Positions 54,421-63,833 of a stretch of 64,000 nucleotides of DNA are shown here, piece after piece. Within the stretch, counting starts at the first letter, position 1, and each line of letters starts with the position of its first letter. The translations under genes and the position numbers were made by a program. The notes below the pieces were generated by a model. It was not told the origin of the DNA. It saw only the letters and a list, made by a program, of their open reading frames with translations, and searched no databases. The stretch lies in assembly GCA_016872155.1 (NCBI GenBank), contig VHBB01000001.1:1-64000 (forward strand). The letters run 5' to 3'. This DNA comes from Sphingomonadales bacterium. GTDB taxonomy: Bacteria > Bacteroidota > Bacteroidia > Chitinophagales > Chitinophagaceae.

Positions 54421-56520
54421 ATGTATCAGAAAAAAGATACCCTTTATTGGCAAAACCTGACCCGTCAGTTCTTAAAAGAGCTACAGGGGGGCGCGATCGG
54501 TGTTAATGAGATCGATGAGCTTCGGGGGGTGTTGCGCTTTCATGAGTATCGCTATTATGTGCTAAACGACCCACTGCTTTCGGACTATGAATATGACCTG
54601 CTGTATAAGTCGCTCGAAAAGATAGAGCAACAGCACCCGTCGCTGGTAACCCCCGACTCTCCAACCCAACGAGTGGCTAAAGATCTGACCCGTGATTTTC
54701 CGACCGTACAACATCTGGTGCCTATGTTGTCGCTGGATAATTCGTACAATGCAGAAGACCTGTTCGATTTTGATCGCCGCGTTAAAGAGTTGACCGGACT
54801 CGCTTCGGTAGAATATTGTGTAGAACCCAAATTCGATGGTAGCAGTATTTCGCTGATCTATAAGAACGATTTGCTGGTACGAGCCGCCACGCGTGGCGAT
54901 GGACTTCAAGGAGATGAGGTAACTCCTAACGTAAAACAGATTCGCACCGTTCCCCTGTCGGCCCCATTTACGGCCCAAGGCATCGAAGAGATCGAGATTC
55001 GGGGAGAGGTGCTAATCAATAAAGAGAATTTTAATCGGTTCAATGATCAATTGCTGCAGCAAGGCCTGGCGCCGCTGGCCAATCCTCGAAATGCAGCGGC
55101 CGGTACGTTGCGCTTGAAAGATCCGGGCGAAGCGGCCAAGCGAAAATTAGAAGTATTCGTGTACCACATCAGCTACACCGGTCTCGCGCCGCGGGCCACG
55201 CTACCTGCGGCCTTAGCAACACATGCCCATTCGCTGGAATTACTTTGGGAACTCGGTTTTAGAAGTCCGCACCTCGAAAAGAAAGTTTGCAAAAACATAG
55301 ACGAAGTAATCGGATATTGCGGGCAATACGAAACAATGCGAGATGACCTGCCCTATGAGATCGATGGCATGGTCATTAAGGTCAATGATACCCGGCTTCA
55401 AGAAAAAATGGGAATGACCTCGCATCATCCGCGTTGGGCCGTTGCCTTTAAATTCAAGGCAAGACAAGCTACCACGCAACTGACCGGTGTAGAATTTCAG
55501 GTAGGTCGCACAGGTGCCGTTACCCCGGTAGCCAAATTAACGCCCGTAGCCGTGGGCGGAGTGATGGTATCGAGCATCTCCCTACATAATCAGGAATACA
55601 TTGCAGAGAAAGATCTTCGTATCGGCGATCAGGTGCTGATCGAAAGAGCCGGCGATGTAATTCCACAGATCGTCAAATCGCTCGGCGATCTTCGAAAAGG
55701 AAAAGAAAAGAAGATCGTTTTTCCTACTCACTGCCCGATTTGCGAAAGTCGTTTGTTTAAAGAAGAAGAAGAGGCCGTATGGCGATGCATCAATATAGAA
55801 TGCCCGGCCCAGGTCGTAGAACGCATTATCCATTTTGTAAGTAAGGATGCGATGGACATACGCGGACTGGGTGAGGCCAACATTAGAAAATTCTACGATG
55901 AACAACTCTTACGCGATATTCCCGGCATTTACACATTTGATTTTGCAGCGCTCGAAAACAAGGAGGGATTTGGAAAAAAATCGATCGAGAATCTGCAAAC
56001 CGCTATTGCCGGATCTAAGACGCAACCCTTGCACCGATTGATCTATGCCTTGGGAATTCGTTTTGTGGGAGAGACCACCGCGCGCACACTGGCAGCAGCT
56101 GTAACGCACTTGCTCGATTTCGAAAAATTATCTTTAGAGCAGCTAGTGGAGTTAGAAGATGTAGGCCCCAAAGTGGCCGGGAGTATCCATGACTTTTTTA
56201 GCAATAAGGAAAATATCGAAATGATTCGGACGCTGGAAAAACTCGGCCTTTCACTTCGCAACCAAAAGAAAGACACTACGACCAGTGGTAATCTACATGG
56301 AAAAACATTTTTATTTACCGGAACGCTACCTACGCTAAAACGATCGGCGGCCGAAGAAATGGTCAGAAACGAAGGAGGGATTGTGCTGGGAGGCGTGAGC
56401 GCCAAACTCGATTACCTGGTGGCCGGCGAAGACGCGGGCTCTAAACTCGAAAAGGCCAAGAAGATCAACACCATTCGCATTATCACCGAGCCAGAATTTT
56501 TGAAACTTATACAGCCTTGA
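54421..56520 (+). CDS. ligA: NAD-dependent DNA ligase
   Basis: The 699-residue protein is a full LigA: Ia domain (FHEYRYYVLNDPLLSDYEYD), adenylation domain with the AMP-accepting Lys137 in EPKFDGSS and EIRGEVLI, OB fold (EFQVGRTGAVTPVAKL), Cys4 zinc finger (CPICESRLFKEEEEAVWRC), HhH tandem (VGPKVAGSIHDFF) and C-terminal BRCT (KTFLFTGTLPTLKRSAAEEM). It seals nicks using NAD. Its start is 138 bases from the divergent amylase start. Confidence 0.97.
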   Translation: MYQKKDTLYWQNLTRQFLKELQGGAIGVNEIDELRGVLRFHEYRYYVLNDPLLSDYEYDLLYKSLEKIEQQHPSLVTPDSPTQRVAKDLTRDFPTVQHLVPMLSLDNSYNAEDLFDFDRRVKELTGLASVEYCVEPKFDGSSISLIYKNDLLVRAATRGDGLQGDEVTPNVKQIRTVPLSAPFTAQGIEEIEIRGEVLINKENFNRFNDQLLQQGLAPLANPRNAAAGTLRLKDPGEAAKRKLEVFVYHISYTGLAPRATLPAALATHAHSLELLWELGFRSPHLEKKVCKNIDEVIGYCGQYETMRDDLPYEIDGMVIKVNDTRLQEKMGMTSHHPRWAVAFKFKARQATTQLTGVEFQVGRTGAVTPVAKLTPVAVGGVMVSSISLHNQEYIAEKDLRIGDQVLIERAGDVIPQIVKSLGDLRKGKEKKIVFPTHCPICESRLFKEEEEAVWRCINIECPAQVVERIIHFVSKDAMDIRGLGEANIRKFYDEQLLRDIPGIYTFDFAALENKEGFGKKSIENLQTAIAGSKTQPLHRLIYALGIRFVGETTARTLAAAVTHLLDFEKLSLEQLVELEDVGPKVAGSIHDFFSNKENIEMIRTLEKLGLSLRNQKKDTTTSGNLHGKTFLFTGTLPTLKRSAAEEMVRNEGGIVLGGVSAKLDYLVAGEDAGSKLEKAKKINTIRIITEPEFLKLIQP

Positions 56521-56589
56521 CCTTTTTATCATTTCACTTACCGTAAAACAACCTTGCTTTTTCTATGGCGGGCTGGTTAAGTTGCTAGC

Positions 56590-58287
56590 ATGCGTTTGTA
56601 TGTTACAGCGGTAACCCTACTAATGACCATGATTGTCGATGCGCAAAATCATCATGGCGTATATATTTCAGAATTTATGGCAGATCCTACGCCACGTATA
56701 GGATTACCTGCCTACGAGTGGATAGAGATCCGCAACGGATCGGAACAGTTCGTTCAATTGCAAAACTGGAGAGTGGGTACCTCCACCGCTTTATCGGGCC
56801 CCCTTCCTTTTTACTGGCTCGCCCCCGATAGTTTACTTATTCTTTGTTCGAGCACAGCGTTTCCTTTTTTGACTTCGCTTGGAAAAACGCTTGCCCTAAC
56901 CGGTTTTCCATCACTCGATAATGACAGTGCCACTATTTGGCTTCGTCATCCATCGGGGAGTATCATGCATGCTGTTTCTTACGACAAGAGTTGGTATGGT
57001 AATTCCCTGAAAGCAGAGGGAGGCTGGTCATTCGAGATGGTCAATCCAAGATGGCCCTGTGCCGATAAACGCAATTGGAAGAACAGTGCGCATCCAAAAG
57101 GGGGCACTCCCGGATTGAGCAATTCCATTCAAGATCTGCAAACCGAATTACAATTACCCACCGCCATGCATGCGTATGCGCCGGCGCCGGATAGTTTACA
57201 GATTCAATTCTCGGCGCCGGTAGACAGTCTATGGTCTGCACGCCCCGCCTTGTATAAATTGAACAACAATATTGAGGTGACCGCAGCAAGAACGATCGAT
57301 CCGTTACATACGATGATAGCGTGCAAATTGAATCGTTCTTTATTGGTCGATAGCATCTACTCACTTACTATAACCGGAATCAAAAGTTGTCATGCTCCCG
57401 ATATTGGCAGGTCCGCAACGCTACGTACCGGTCTGGCCGCTGCTTGTACGCCACAAGATGTCGTCATCAACGAAATTCTTTTTAACCCGCGTAGCGGAGG
57501 CAGTGATTTTGTAGAACTCTTAAATACCAGTAAAAAGATCATCGATCTCTCCACGCTATATATATCCCATCGACAAACAAATGGTGCGCTGGGCAGTTTT
57601 GTTCGACTACAAGCAACCCCTCGATTACTTTTTCCGAACGAATATGCAGCGTTTAGTAGCGAAACATCGCTGGTTATGCAGCAATACCTGGTTAACGCTC
57701 CATCGCAATTTTTTGAAACAATCGGCTTCCCCTCTTTACCCGACGAAGAGGGACGATTGGTGCTACTCCACCAACAAGGAAATATAATCGATGAGCTGGC
57801 GTATTACGACAATTGGCACTTTCCGTTATTGCAAGACAAAGAAGGCGTTTCGCTTGAACGGATCGATCCAAAAGGAAAAACCCAGTGGGCCGCCAACTGG
57901 CATAGTGCCGCCCGCACCGAAGGATTTGCAACGCCGGCCAGAAAAAATTCACAGCAGCTAACCCTAGAACAATCCAACAATGATTTTTCGGTACAGCCGC
58001 GTTTATTTTCGCCTAATCTCGATGGTCAGGATGACGTTTGCATCATTAGTTATAAAACAGAACAGCCGGGCACGTTGGTGTCGATACAAATTTTAGATGC
58101 AGCCGGGCGACTGGTTCGGGTAGTAGCCACCCGAACCTTACTCGGCAGAAGCGGACAATGGCACTGGGACGGAAGAGACCAGCAAGGTCAGTTGCTCGCA
58201 TCGGCGAACTATCTGATCGTAGTTACGCACTATTCTTTACAAGGCAAGAGAGATCTCTATCGATTTGGCGTATCACTGTGGCGATAG
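56590..58287 (+). CDS. Exported protein with two lamin-tail domains and FlgD-like C-terminus
   Basis: The 565-residue protein has a short signal peptide (1-18, VDAQ), lamin tail domain 1 (about 20-175; YISEFMADPTPRIGLPAYEW, DSATIWLRHPSG), an Ig-like linker (about 185-275), lamin tail domain 2 (about 280-460; VVINEILFNPRSGGSDFVEL) and a FlgD-Ig-like C-terminal domain (about 470-565; FSPNLDGQDDVCIISYKTEQ, WHWDGRDQQGQLLASANYLI). Such architecture is common in secreted Bacteroidota proteins; the FlgD-like end resembles T9SS sorting regions. Specific function is unknown. It starts 69 bases after ligA. Confidence 0.85.
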   Translation: MRLYVTAVTLLMTMIVDAQNHHGVYISEFMADPTPRIGLPAYEWIEIRNGSEQFVQLQNWRVGTSTALSGPLPFYWLAPDSLLILCSSTAFPFLTSLGKTLALTGFPSLDNDSATIWLRHPSGSIMHAVSYDKSWYGNSLKAEGGWSFEMVNPRWPCADKRNWKNSAHPKGGTPGLSNSIQDLQTELQLPTAMHAYAPAPDSLQIQFSAPVDSLWSARPALYKLNNNIEVTAARTIDPLHTMIACKLNRSLLVDSIYSLTITGIKSCHAPDIGRSATLRTGLAAACTPQDVVINEILFNPRSGGSDFVELLNTSKKIIDLSTLYISHRQTNGALGSFVRLQATPRLLFPNEYAAFSSETSLVMQQYLVNAPSQFFETIGFPSLPDEEGRLVLLHQQGNIIDELAYYDNWHFPLLQDKEGVSLERIDPKGKTQWAANWHSAARTEGFATPARKNSQQLTLEQSNNDFSVQPRLFSPNLDGQDDVCIISYKTEQPGTLVSIQILDAAGRLVRVVATRTLLGRSGQWHWDGRDQQGQLLASANYLIVVTHYSLQGKRDLYRFGVSLWR

Positions 58288-58389
58288 ATTTCTAAAAGTT
58301 TTAACAAGTTGATAAGCGAAATCATGCATAAACATTTATCTTGCGCTTGTCTTATCGTATACGCTAACTACCAAACTGTAAAAAACCGT

Positions 58390-58962
58390 ATGAAATACCT
58401 ACCCATAACGTTGCTAGTCCTCACGCTACCATTGCTCTTTGTTACACACTCGAATGCGCAAGAATCAGAAAGTAAGTTTACAGAGCGAGGGCCCCGGCAG
58501 AATGTCTATGTAGAACTAGGAGGTAACGGCATTGCCTTTAATGTAATGTATGAGACTCGGCTCCACAAACGATCGGATGGTATTGGAATTAAAGCCGGCT
58601 TGGGTGGATTTAGCGGCAGCTACGAGAAAATGTTTACCCTTCCCGTTGGGGTCAATTGGCTACTCACCAAAGACAATAAACATTTTTTTGAAGCCGGTGC
58701 GGGATTGACCTTTTTATACTATAACGACACATACGATCCTTGGTGGCCCGGCTTCACCTACGAAGTCTTTCCGGTAGACCTGGCCGGACTAAGCGTCGAT
58801 AAAAAGAATTCCGTCTATGGCCATATGACACTGGGGTATAGAAGACAACCCAAGAATGGAGGCATTACCTGGGGGGCGGCCCTTACTCCTCACTTTAACC
58901 AAAATGGATTTTGGCCCGTATGGGTCGGCTTTAAATTCGGGTATTCGTTTGCGAGAAAGTAG
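58390..58962 (+). CDS. Exported small beta-barrel protein of unknown function
   Basis: From ATG 58390 the protein has 190 residues with a signal peptide (1-23, THSNAQ). The rest shows alternating glycine/aromatic strands typical of small outer-membrane barrels (VYVELGGNGIAFNVMYETRL, FFEAGAGLTFLYYNDTYDPW, YGHMTLGYRRQ) and ends in the aromatic-containing VGFKFGYSFARK. An earlier in-frame ATG at 58309 would move the signal inward. I do not recognise a named family. It lies convergent with the PfkB kinase gene, six bases apart. Confidence 0.7.
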   Translation: MKYLPITLLVLTLPLLFVTHSNAQESESKFTERGPRQNVYVELGGNGIAFNVMYETRLHKRSDGIGIKAGLGGFSGSYEKMFTLPVGVNWLLTKDNKHFFEAGAGLTFLYYNDTYDPWWPGFTYEVFPVDLAGLSVDKKNSVYGHMTLGYRRQPKNGGITWGAALTPHFNQNGFWPVWVGFKFGYSFARK

Positions 58963-58967
58963 ACGAT

Positions 58968-59891
58968 CTACGAAAGCTCAATATCAAAACTCACCAACTC
59001 CTTGAACTGACGGATGCGGTCGTGAATTTCTTTTTTGCCCACTTCTTTAAGACGGGTGGGTCCGAATTTTTCTACACAGAAGCTGGCCATGGCAGAGCCT
59101 ACGATGATCCCTCTTTTCATATTCTCGAAAGAAACATCGCCGGTCTTGGCAATATGCCCGATAAAACCACCGGCAAACGTATCGCCCGCACCAGTGGGAT
59201 CAAATACATCTTCTAAGGGAAGGGCCGGCGCATAGAATACTTCGTCTTGCTGAAAGAGCAAGGCCCCATGCTCTCCTTTTTTAATGATCAAATAGCGAGG
59301 ACCCATGGCCATGATAGCACGAGCGGCCTTGACCAGCGAAAATTCGCCCGATAGCTGACGCGCCTCGGCATCGTTGACCATCAACATATCTACATAACGC
59401 AGTACGATCTTGAGTTCGTTCATGGCGGTCTCCATCCAAAAGTTCATGGTATCCATAACGATCAGACGGGGGCGTTGCGTTAACTCTTGAATCACGTTGA
59501 GCTGCATGCGGGGTTGCAGGTTACCCAGCATCAAGAACTCAGCGCCCTGGTAACCGGCCGGCACCTTGGGATCGAAATCGGCCAACACATTCAAGTCGGT
59601 AACTAACGTGTCGCGGCTGTTCATGTCGGCATGATAGCGCCCGCTCCAGAAAAAGGATTTCTTATCGGCGACCACCTCTACACCGTCGGTTTGCACGCCA
59701 CGTCGACGAAGCTCTTCCATTTCTTCTTGCGGAAAATCGTATCCCACAATCGAGATCTGCTGAACGGGGGTAACAAAATTGCTGGCGGCATAGGCCACAT
59801 AGGTAGCGGAGCCTCCCACAATACGGTCTGTTTTTCCAAACGGGGTTTCAATGGCATCAAAGGCCATGGTTCCAACGGTAATTAGTGACAT
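58968..59891 (-). CDS. PfkB-family carbohydrate kinase
   Basis: From ATG 59889-59891 the protein has 307 residues. PfkB family signatures are the N-terminal GG motif (IVGGSATYVAYAASNF) and the C-terminal DPTGAGDTFAGGFIGHIA with the catalytic Asp. IIKKGEHGALLF is the conserved ATP-side strand. It phosphorylates a sugar or nucleoside; this group in Bacteroidota is often annotated as ribokinase- or adenosine-kinase-like. The substrate cannot be told. Confidence 0.92.
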   Translation of the reverse strand: MSLITVGTMAFDAIETPFGKTDRIVGGSATYVAYAASNFVTPVQQISIVGYDFPQEEMEELRRRGVQTDGVEVVADKKSFFWSGRYHADMNSRDTLVTDLNVLADFDPKVPAGYQGAEFLMLGNLQPRMQLNVIQELTQRPRLIVMDTMNFWMETAMNELKIVLRYVDMLMVNDAEARQLSGEFSLVKAARAIMAMGPRYLIIKKGEHGALLFQQDEVFYAPALPLEDVFDPTGAGDTFAGGFIGHIAKTGDVSFENMKRGIIVGSAMASFCVEKFGPTRLKEVGKKEIHDRIRQFKELVSFDIELS

Positions 59892-59967
59892 AGGATGCAA
59901 ACCTATACTAAATCTGTAATCTAAAAAAGGCATTATTTATGTACCTTTCCAACCCTATTTACAGACT

Positions 59968-60561
59968 ATGGCAAAGGCTATTCGAAAAAAGGCTTCCAAG
60001 AAAGGACTGATCTTGCAAAAGGCGGCGGCCATGTTTCGCCAACGTGGATTTGCGGCCACTTCTATGCGTGACCTCGCCGAAGTAGTGGGAATCGAAGCGG
60101 CCAGCCTTTATAATCATATCAGTTCTAAGAACGAGATACTCGAGGCTATTTGTTTCGATATGGCCAATCACTTTAATACCCATATGGACCAGATCGAGGC
60201 CACCCGTCAGTCGGCGTTGGCGGCTCTCGAAGCCGTGCTTCGGTTCCATATTCGGCAGATGATCGATAATTACGAACAGGTCTACGTGAGTGACCGCGAG
60301 TGGAAACATTTACAAGAGCCCTATCTCTCTAACTTTCAGACCCAGCGCCGCACCTACCGTAAACGCATCGCCCACCTGATCGATACGGGCATTCAGAAAA
60401 AAGAGATTCTTCCTATTGATAGTGCCACGGCCGTGCTTATTATGTTGCACGCCATTAGCGGTATCGAAAGTTGGCACCGCAGCAAAAAAAGGATCAGTGC
60501 CCGCGAGCTCGAAGACAATATGCTAACGATATTGGTAGGCGGGCTTCGAAAAAATCACTAG
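59968..60561 (+). CDS. TetR-family transcriptional regulator of phenylacetate genes
   Basis: The 197-residue protein has an N-terminal TetR HTH (about 10-60; AAMFRQRGFAATSMRDLAEV, EAASLYNHISSKNEILEAI) and a helical ligand-binding domain. It lies three bases before paaE, and the paaABC genes follow, so it is probably the PaaR-type repressor that responds to phenylacetyl-CoA. A perfect palindrome upstream of paaA (61675-61688) is a candidate operator. No copy of the palindrome is seen upstream of this gene. Confidence 0.9.
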   Translation: MAKAIRKKASKKGLILQKAAAMFRQRGFAATSMRDLAEVVGIEAASLYNHISSKNEILEAICFDMANHFNTHMDQIEATRQSALAALEAVLRFHIRQMIDNYEQVYVSDREWKHLQEPYLSNFQTQRRTYRKRIAHLIDTGIQKKEILPIDSATAVLIMLHAISGIESWHRSKKRISARELEDNMLTILVGGLRKNH

Positions 60562-60564
60562 AAA

Positions 60565-61644
60565 ATGTCGCTACATTTTCATCCTCTTACCATTAAAAAG
60601 GTTCGCCAAGAAACGACCGACTGTGTGTCGTTGCTATTCGAGGTACCCCAGCCTCTGCAAGCGACCTATCAATTTTTACCCGGACAAAACCTGACGCTAA
60701 AGACTACAATAAATGGCAAAGAGGTCAGACGCAGCTACTCGATCTGCAGCGCTCCCCAAGAAAATGAGCTTCGCGTTGCGATTAAGAAAGTAGAGGGAGG
60801 CGTTTTCTCAAACTACGCCAACGATCAACTTAAGGCCGGCGATACACTCGAGGTAATGCCCCCTGCCGGTAAGTTCAATACGCCACTGAGCGCTTTACAA
60901 ACCAAGCGATACCTAATGATCGCGGCCGGCAGTGGTATTACCCCCATTCTCTCGTTGATCAAATCGATCTTATATACCGAACCTACCAGCACGATTACGC
61001 TGGTCTATGGTAATCGCAGTCGTTCCAGCATTATTTTTTTTGAAGAACTGGAGCAGCTCAAGAACAAGTACATGCAACGACTCAACATCCTGCATATACT
61101 CAGCCGCGAAAAAACGGATAGCCCTTTACAGTTGGGGCGAATCGATACCGAGAAGTTGACAGTACTAGATCGATTGCTTGGTTGTAAGCTTATGGATGAA
61201 TGTTTTATTTGCGGGCCCGAAGAAATGACCTTGAATAGCAAGTCGTTTTTAGAAAAATGCGGCATGCCTGCTAAAAAGATCCATCTCGAACTCTTTACCA
61301 GTTCTAAAATAGCGGCAAGCGCTAAAAAGAGTCCTTCTGACAGTACCCAGAAAAAGAGAAGCAGTCAGGTTACGATCAAACTCGATGGCAGAGAGGTGAA
61401 TATCGAAATTCCTCTGCAAGAAGAACTGACGATCTTAGATGCGGCCCTTGCCCAAGGCGCCGATCTTCCCTTTGCCTGCAAAGGGGGCATGTGCTGCACC
61501 TGCAAGGCCAAACTGGTGAGTGGCGAAGTACTGATGGACGTTCACTGGGGGCTTGAAGAAGAGGAAGTTGAGCAGGGTTATATCCTGACTTGCCAGAGCT
61601 ACCCCAAGACCGAAAAACTGATCGTGGACTTCGACCATAAATAA
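60565..61644 (+). CDS. paaE: Phenylacetyl-CoA epoxidase reductase subunit PaaE
   Basis: The 359-residue protein has an FAD domain (about 5-105; RRSYSICSAP), an NAD-binding domain (about 110-230; IAAGSGITPILSLIKSILY) and a C-terminal plant-type 2Fe-2S ferredoxin (about 270-359; FACKGGMCCTCKAKLVSGEV and LTCQSYP with the four cysteines). A 30-residue basic, serine-rich linker joins the two. It transfers electrons from NAD(P)H to the PaaABC diiron oxygenase. It starts three bases after the TetR gene. Confidence 0.95.
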   Translation: MSLHFHPLTIKKVRQETTDCVSLLFEVPQPLQATYQFLPGQNLTLKTTINGKEVRRSYSICSAPQENELRVAIKKVEGGVFSNYANDQLKAGDTLEVMPPAGKFNTPLSALQTKRYLMIAAGSGITPILSLIKSILYTEPTSTITLVYGNRSRSSIIFFEELEQLKNKYMQRLNILHILSREKTDSPLQLGRIDTEKLTVLDRLLGCKLMDECFICGPEEMTLNSKSFLEKCGMPAKKIHLELFTSSKIAASAKKSPSDSTQKKRSSQVTIKLDGREVNIEIPLQEELTILDAALAQGADLPFACKGGMCCTCKAKLVSGEVLMDVHWGLEEEEVEQGYILTCQSYPKTEKLIVDFDHK

Positions 61645-61668
61645 AGAGCTATCGTAATAGGTAAACCT

Positions 61669-61703
61669 TTGCCCCTAACAGTTGTTAGTTTTTAATAAAT
61701 TTG
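61669..61703 (+). promoter_or_regulatory. paaA promoter region with 6-2-6 palindromic operator
   Basis: CTAACA GT TGTTAG (61675-61688) is a perfect inverted repeat. Eight bases downstream lies TAAATTTG (61696-61703), an exact -7 element, 18 bases before the paaA start. A TTG at 61669-61671 is 24 bases from the -7 box, slightly long for a -33 element. The palindrome would sit in the promoter spacer, an ideal place for TetR repression. Confidence 0.6.
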
Positions 61704-61720
61704 CATTTTAGCCACCCACT

Positions 61721-62662
61721 ATGAAACCACATAACCTGGAACATATTTTTCAAGACAAGATCGATCAAGAGATCAAGATCGAACCCCGTGATTGGATGCC
61801 GGACGCCTATCGCAAAACAAATTTGCGACAGATCAGTCAACATGCGCACAGCGAAATCGTAGGCATGCTCCCCGAAGGAAACTGGATCTCAAGAGCTCCT
61901 TCGCTTAAGCGAAAAGCTATTTTGCTGGCCAAGGTGCAAGATGAGGCCGGGCACGGACTCTACTTATACGCCGCAGCCGAGACCCTGGGCCAATCGCGTG
62001 AGCAAATGATCGAAGACCTGCATAGCGGAAGGGCCAAGTACTCCTCTATTTTTAATTACCCCACACTCACCTGGGCCGATATGGGCGCTATAGGTTGGCT
62101 GGTAGACGGAGCGGCCATTATGAACCAAGTGATGCTGACCCGTACTTCATACGGACCTTATGCAAGAGCAATGGTGCGAATCTGCAAAGAAGAGAGCTTT
62201 CATCAGCGACAAGGCTTTGAAGTTTTACTGGTACTCTCGAAAGGAAGCGATGCACAAAAAGCCATGTGCCAAGATGCGATCAATCGCTGGTGGTGGCCGG
62301 CCCTGATGATGTTCGGCCCCCGTGACGGAGAGAGCACCAACAGCGACATGAGCATGAAGTGGAAGATCAAGCGCAAGAGTAATGATGAACTTCGCCAGCA
62401 ATTCGTAGATATGATCGCCGAGCAGGTCAAGCTGCTCAATATGACCCTTCCCGACGAGAAACTTCGCTGGAACGAAAGCAAAAAGCACTACGACTTTGGC
62501 GAGATTGACTGGAATGAGTTCTGGCAAGTGGTCAAAGGAAACGGCCCCTGCAACAAAGAAAGATTGGCGGCCCGAAAGAAAGCCTGGGAAGATGGACGCT
62601 GGGTGCGCGAAGCGGCCTCGGCCTACGCAGCGAAGCAAAAACAAAAACAACAAGCAGCCTGA
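61721..62662 (+). CDS. paaA: Phenylacetyl-CoA epoxidase catalytic subunit PaaA
   Basis: The 313-residue protein has diiron ligand motifs [13 protein letters not shown] (ExxH) and [14 protein letters not shown] (ExxH), and the conserved [20 protein letters not shown] and [19 protein letters not shown]. It epoxidises the aromatic ring of phenylacetyl-CoA, the first ring-attacking step. Followed 12 bases later by paaB. Confidence 0.96.
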   Translation: MKPHNLEHIFQDKIDQEIKIEPRDWMPDAYRKTNLRQISQHAHSEIVGMLPEGNWISRAPSLKRKAILLAKVQDEAGHGLYLYAAAETLGQSREQMIEDLHSGRAKYSSIFNYPTLTWADMGAIGWLVDGAAIMNQVMLTRTSYGPYARAMVRICKEESFHQRQGFEVLLVLSKGSDAQKAMCQDAINRWWWPALMMFGPRDGESTNSDMSMKWKIKRKSNDELRQQFVDMIAEQVKLLNMTLPDEKLRWNESKKHYDFGEIDWNEFWQVVKGNGPCNKERLAARKKAWEDGRWVREAASAYAAKQKQKQQAA

Positions 62663-62674
62663 TAATTATTCATC

Positions 62675-63037
62675 ATGCAATTGATCAGAAAATTCTATTA
62701 CGGCGATATTCCCGATGATGCCAGTGGTGCGGCCAAAGCGGGCCCGACACAACCGGCCTCTGATTGGCCCCTGTGGGAAGTATTTATTAGAAGCAAACAG
62801 GGATTGGAGCATAAACACGTGGGTAGTCTGCATGCCGCCGATGCCAACATGGCCATCGAAAATGCAAGAGATGTCTACACTCGACGCAGCGAAGGCATTA
62901 GCATTTGGGTCGTAGAGAGCAAACACATAAAAACAGCAGACCCCGAGGCCGCTGCCGAATTATACGAACCTGCGCAAGATAAGATCTATCGTCATCCTAC
63001 CTTTTATGATCTGCCCGACGAGATCAAACACATGTAA
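62675..63037 (+). CDS. paaB: Phenylacetyl-CoA epoxidase subunit PaaB
   Basis: The 120-residue protein contains DWPLWEVFIRSKQGLEHKHV, GSLHAADANMAIENARDVYT and SIWVVESKHIKT, which define PaaB, the small bridging subunit of the multicomponent epoxidase. It lies between paaA and paaC, 9 bases before the latter. Confidence 0.95.
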   Translation: MQLIRKFYYGDIPDDASGAAKAGPTQPASDWPLWEVFIRSKQGLEHKHVGSLHAADANMAIENARDVYTRRSEGISIWVVESKHIKTADPEAAAELYEPAQDKIYRHPTFYDLPDEIKHM

Positions 63038-63046
63038 GTAACCGAC

Positions 63047-63793
63047 ATGACGAACGCTTCGCTTATTGATTTTACCCTTTATGTGGCCGACAGTACCCTT
63101 GTCTTAGCGCAACGTAATGGTGACTGGTGTGGTCACGGGCCTGTGCTGGAGCAAGACATTGCTATAACGAATGTTACACTCGATCTGATCGGACAGTCCC
63201 GCAGTTTTTATCAATATGCGGCACAATTGATCGGCAACGACTGCACCGAAGATCAACTGGCCTACTGGAGAAACGAAAGAGAATTCAAGAATGCATTGCT
63301 GTGTGAAAGACCCAATGGCGATTGGGCACAAACGATCTTACGACAAACCTTTTTTAGTTTCTACCAACGCGAGCTCTTTATGCAATTACTACAAGCAGCG
63401 GATACTACACTGTCGGCCATTGCCGAAAAATCGCTCAAAGAAGTGCGCTATCATTGCCGCTGGAGCAGCGAATGGGTCTGCCGATTAGGGGACGGCACCG
63501 AAGAGAGTCACCGTCGCTTACAAGTTGCAGTAGAGAATCTATGGCCGTATACAGGAGAACTTTTTATCGCCGCCCCCTACGAAACGGCGCTACAGATCGA
63601 TACAGATACGATTAAACGCAATTGGCTTGAGGCCCTCAGTACTCTTTTTGCAGCGGCCACCTTGCCCGCCCCTTCACTGACCGATACGTTTATGCAGACG
63701 GGTGGCAAGACCGGTCAACATACCGAAGCACTCGGTTATCTGCTGGCCGAATTGCAATACGTGCAACGCTCTTTTCCGGGGTGCGAGTGGTAA
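63047..63793 (+). CDS. paaC: Phenylacetyl-CoA epoxidase structural subunit PaaC
   Basis: The 248-residue protein is a ferritin-like helical subunit paired with PaaA. Motifs are LVLAQRNGDWCGHGPVLEQD, NVTLDLIGQSRSFYQYAAQL, RETFFSFYQRELF-like and KEVRYHCRWSSEWVCRLGDG. It stabilises the catalytic subunit. Starts 9 bases after paaB. Confidence 0.95.
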   Translation: MTNASLIDFTLYVADSTLVLAQRNGDWCGHGPVLEQDIAITNVTLDLIGQSRSFYQYAAQLIGNDCTEDQLAYWRNEREFKNALLCERPNGDWAQTILRQTFFSFYQRELFMQLLQAADTTLSAIAEKSLKEVRYHCRWSSEWVCRLGDGTEESHRRLQVAVENLWPYTGELFIAAPYETALQIDTDTIKRNWLEALSTLFAAATLPAPSLTDTFMQTGGKTGQHTEALGYLLAELQYVQRSFPGCEW

Positions 63794-63833
63794 CTATTTC
63801 GGCAGCGAATAATAGCTAATTAGAAAAAATTTT

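Noticed and set aside
54283-54453. 57-residue N-terminal extension of the amylase
   Set aside because: It overlaps the ligA start on the other strand and hides a perfect signal peptide. The ATG at 54282 fits export.
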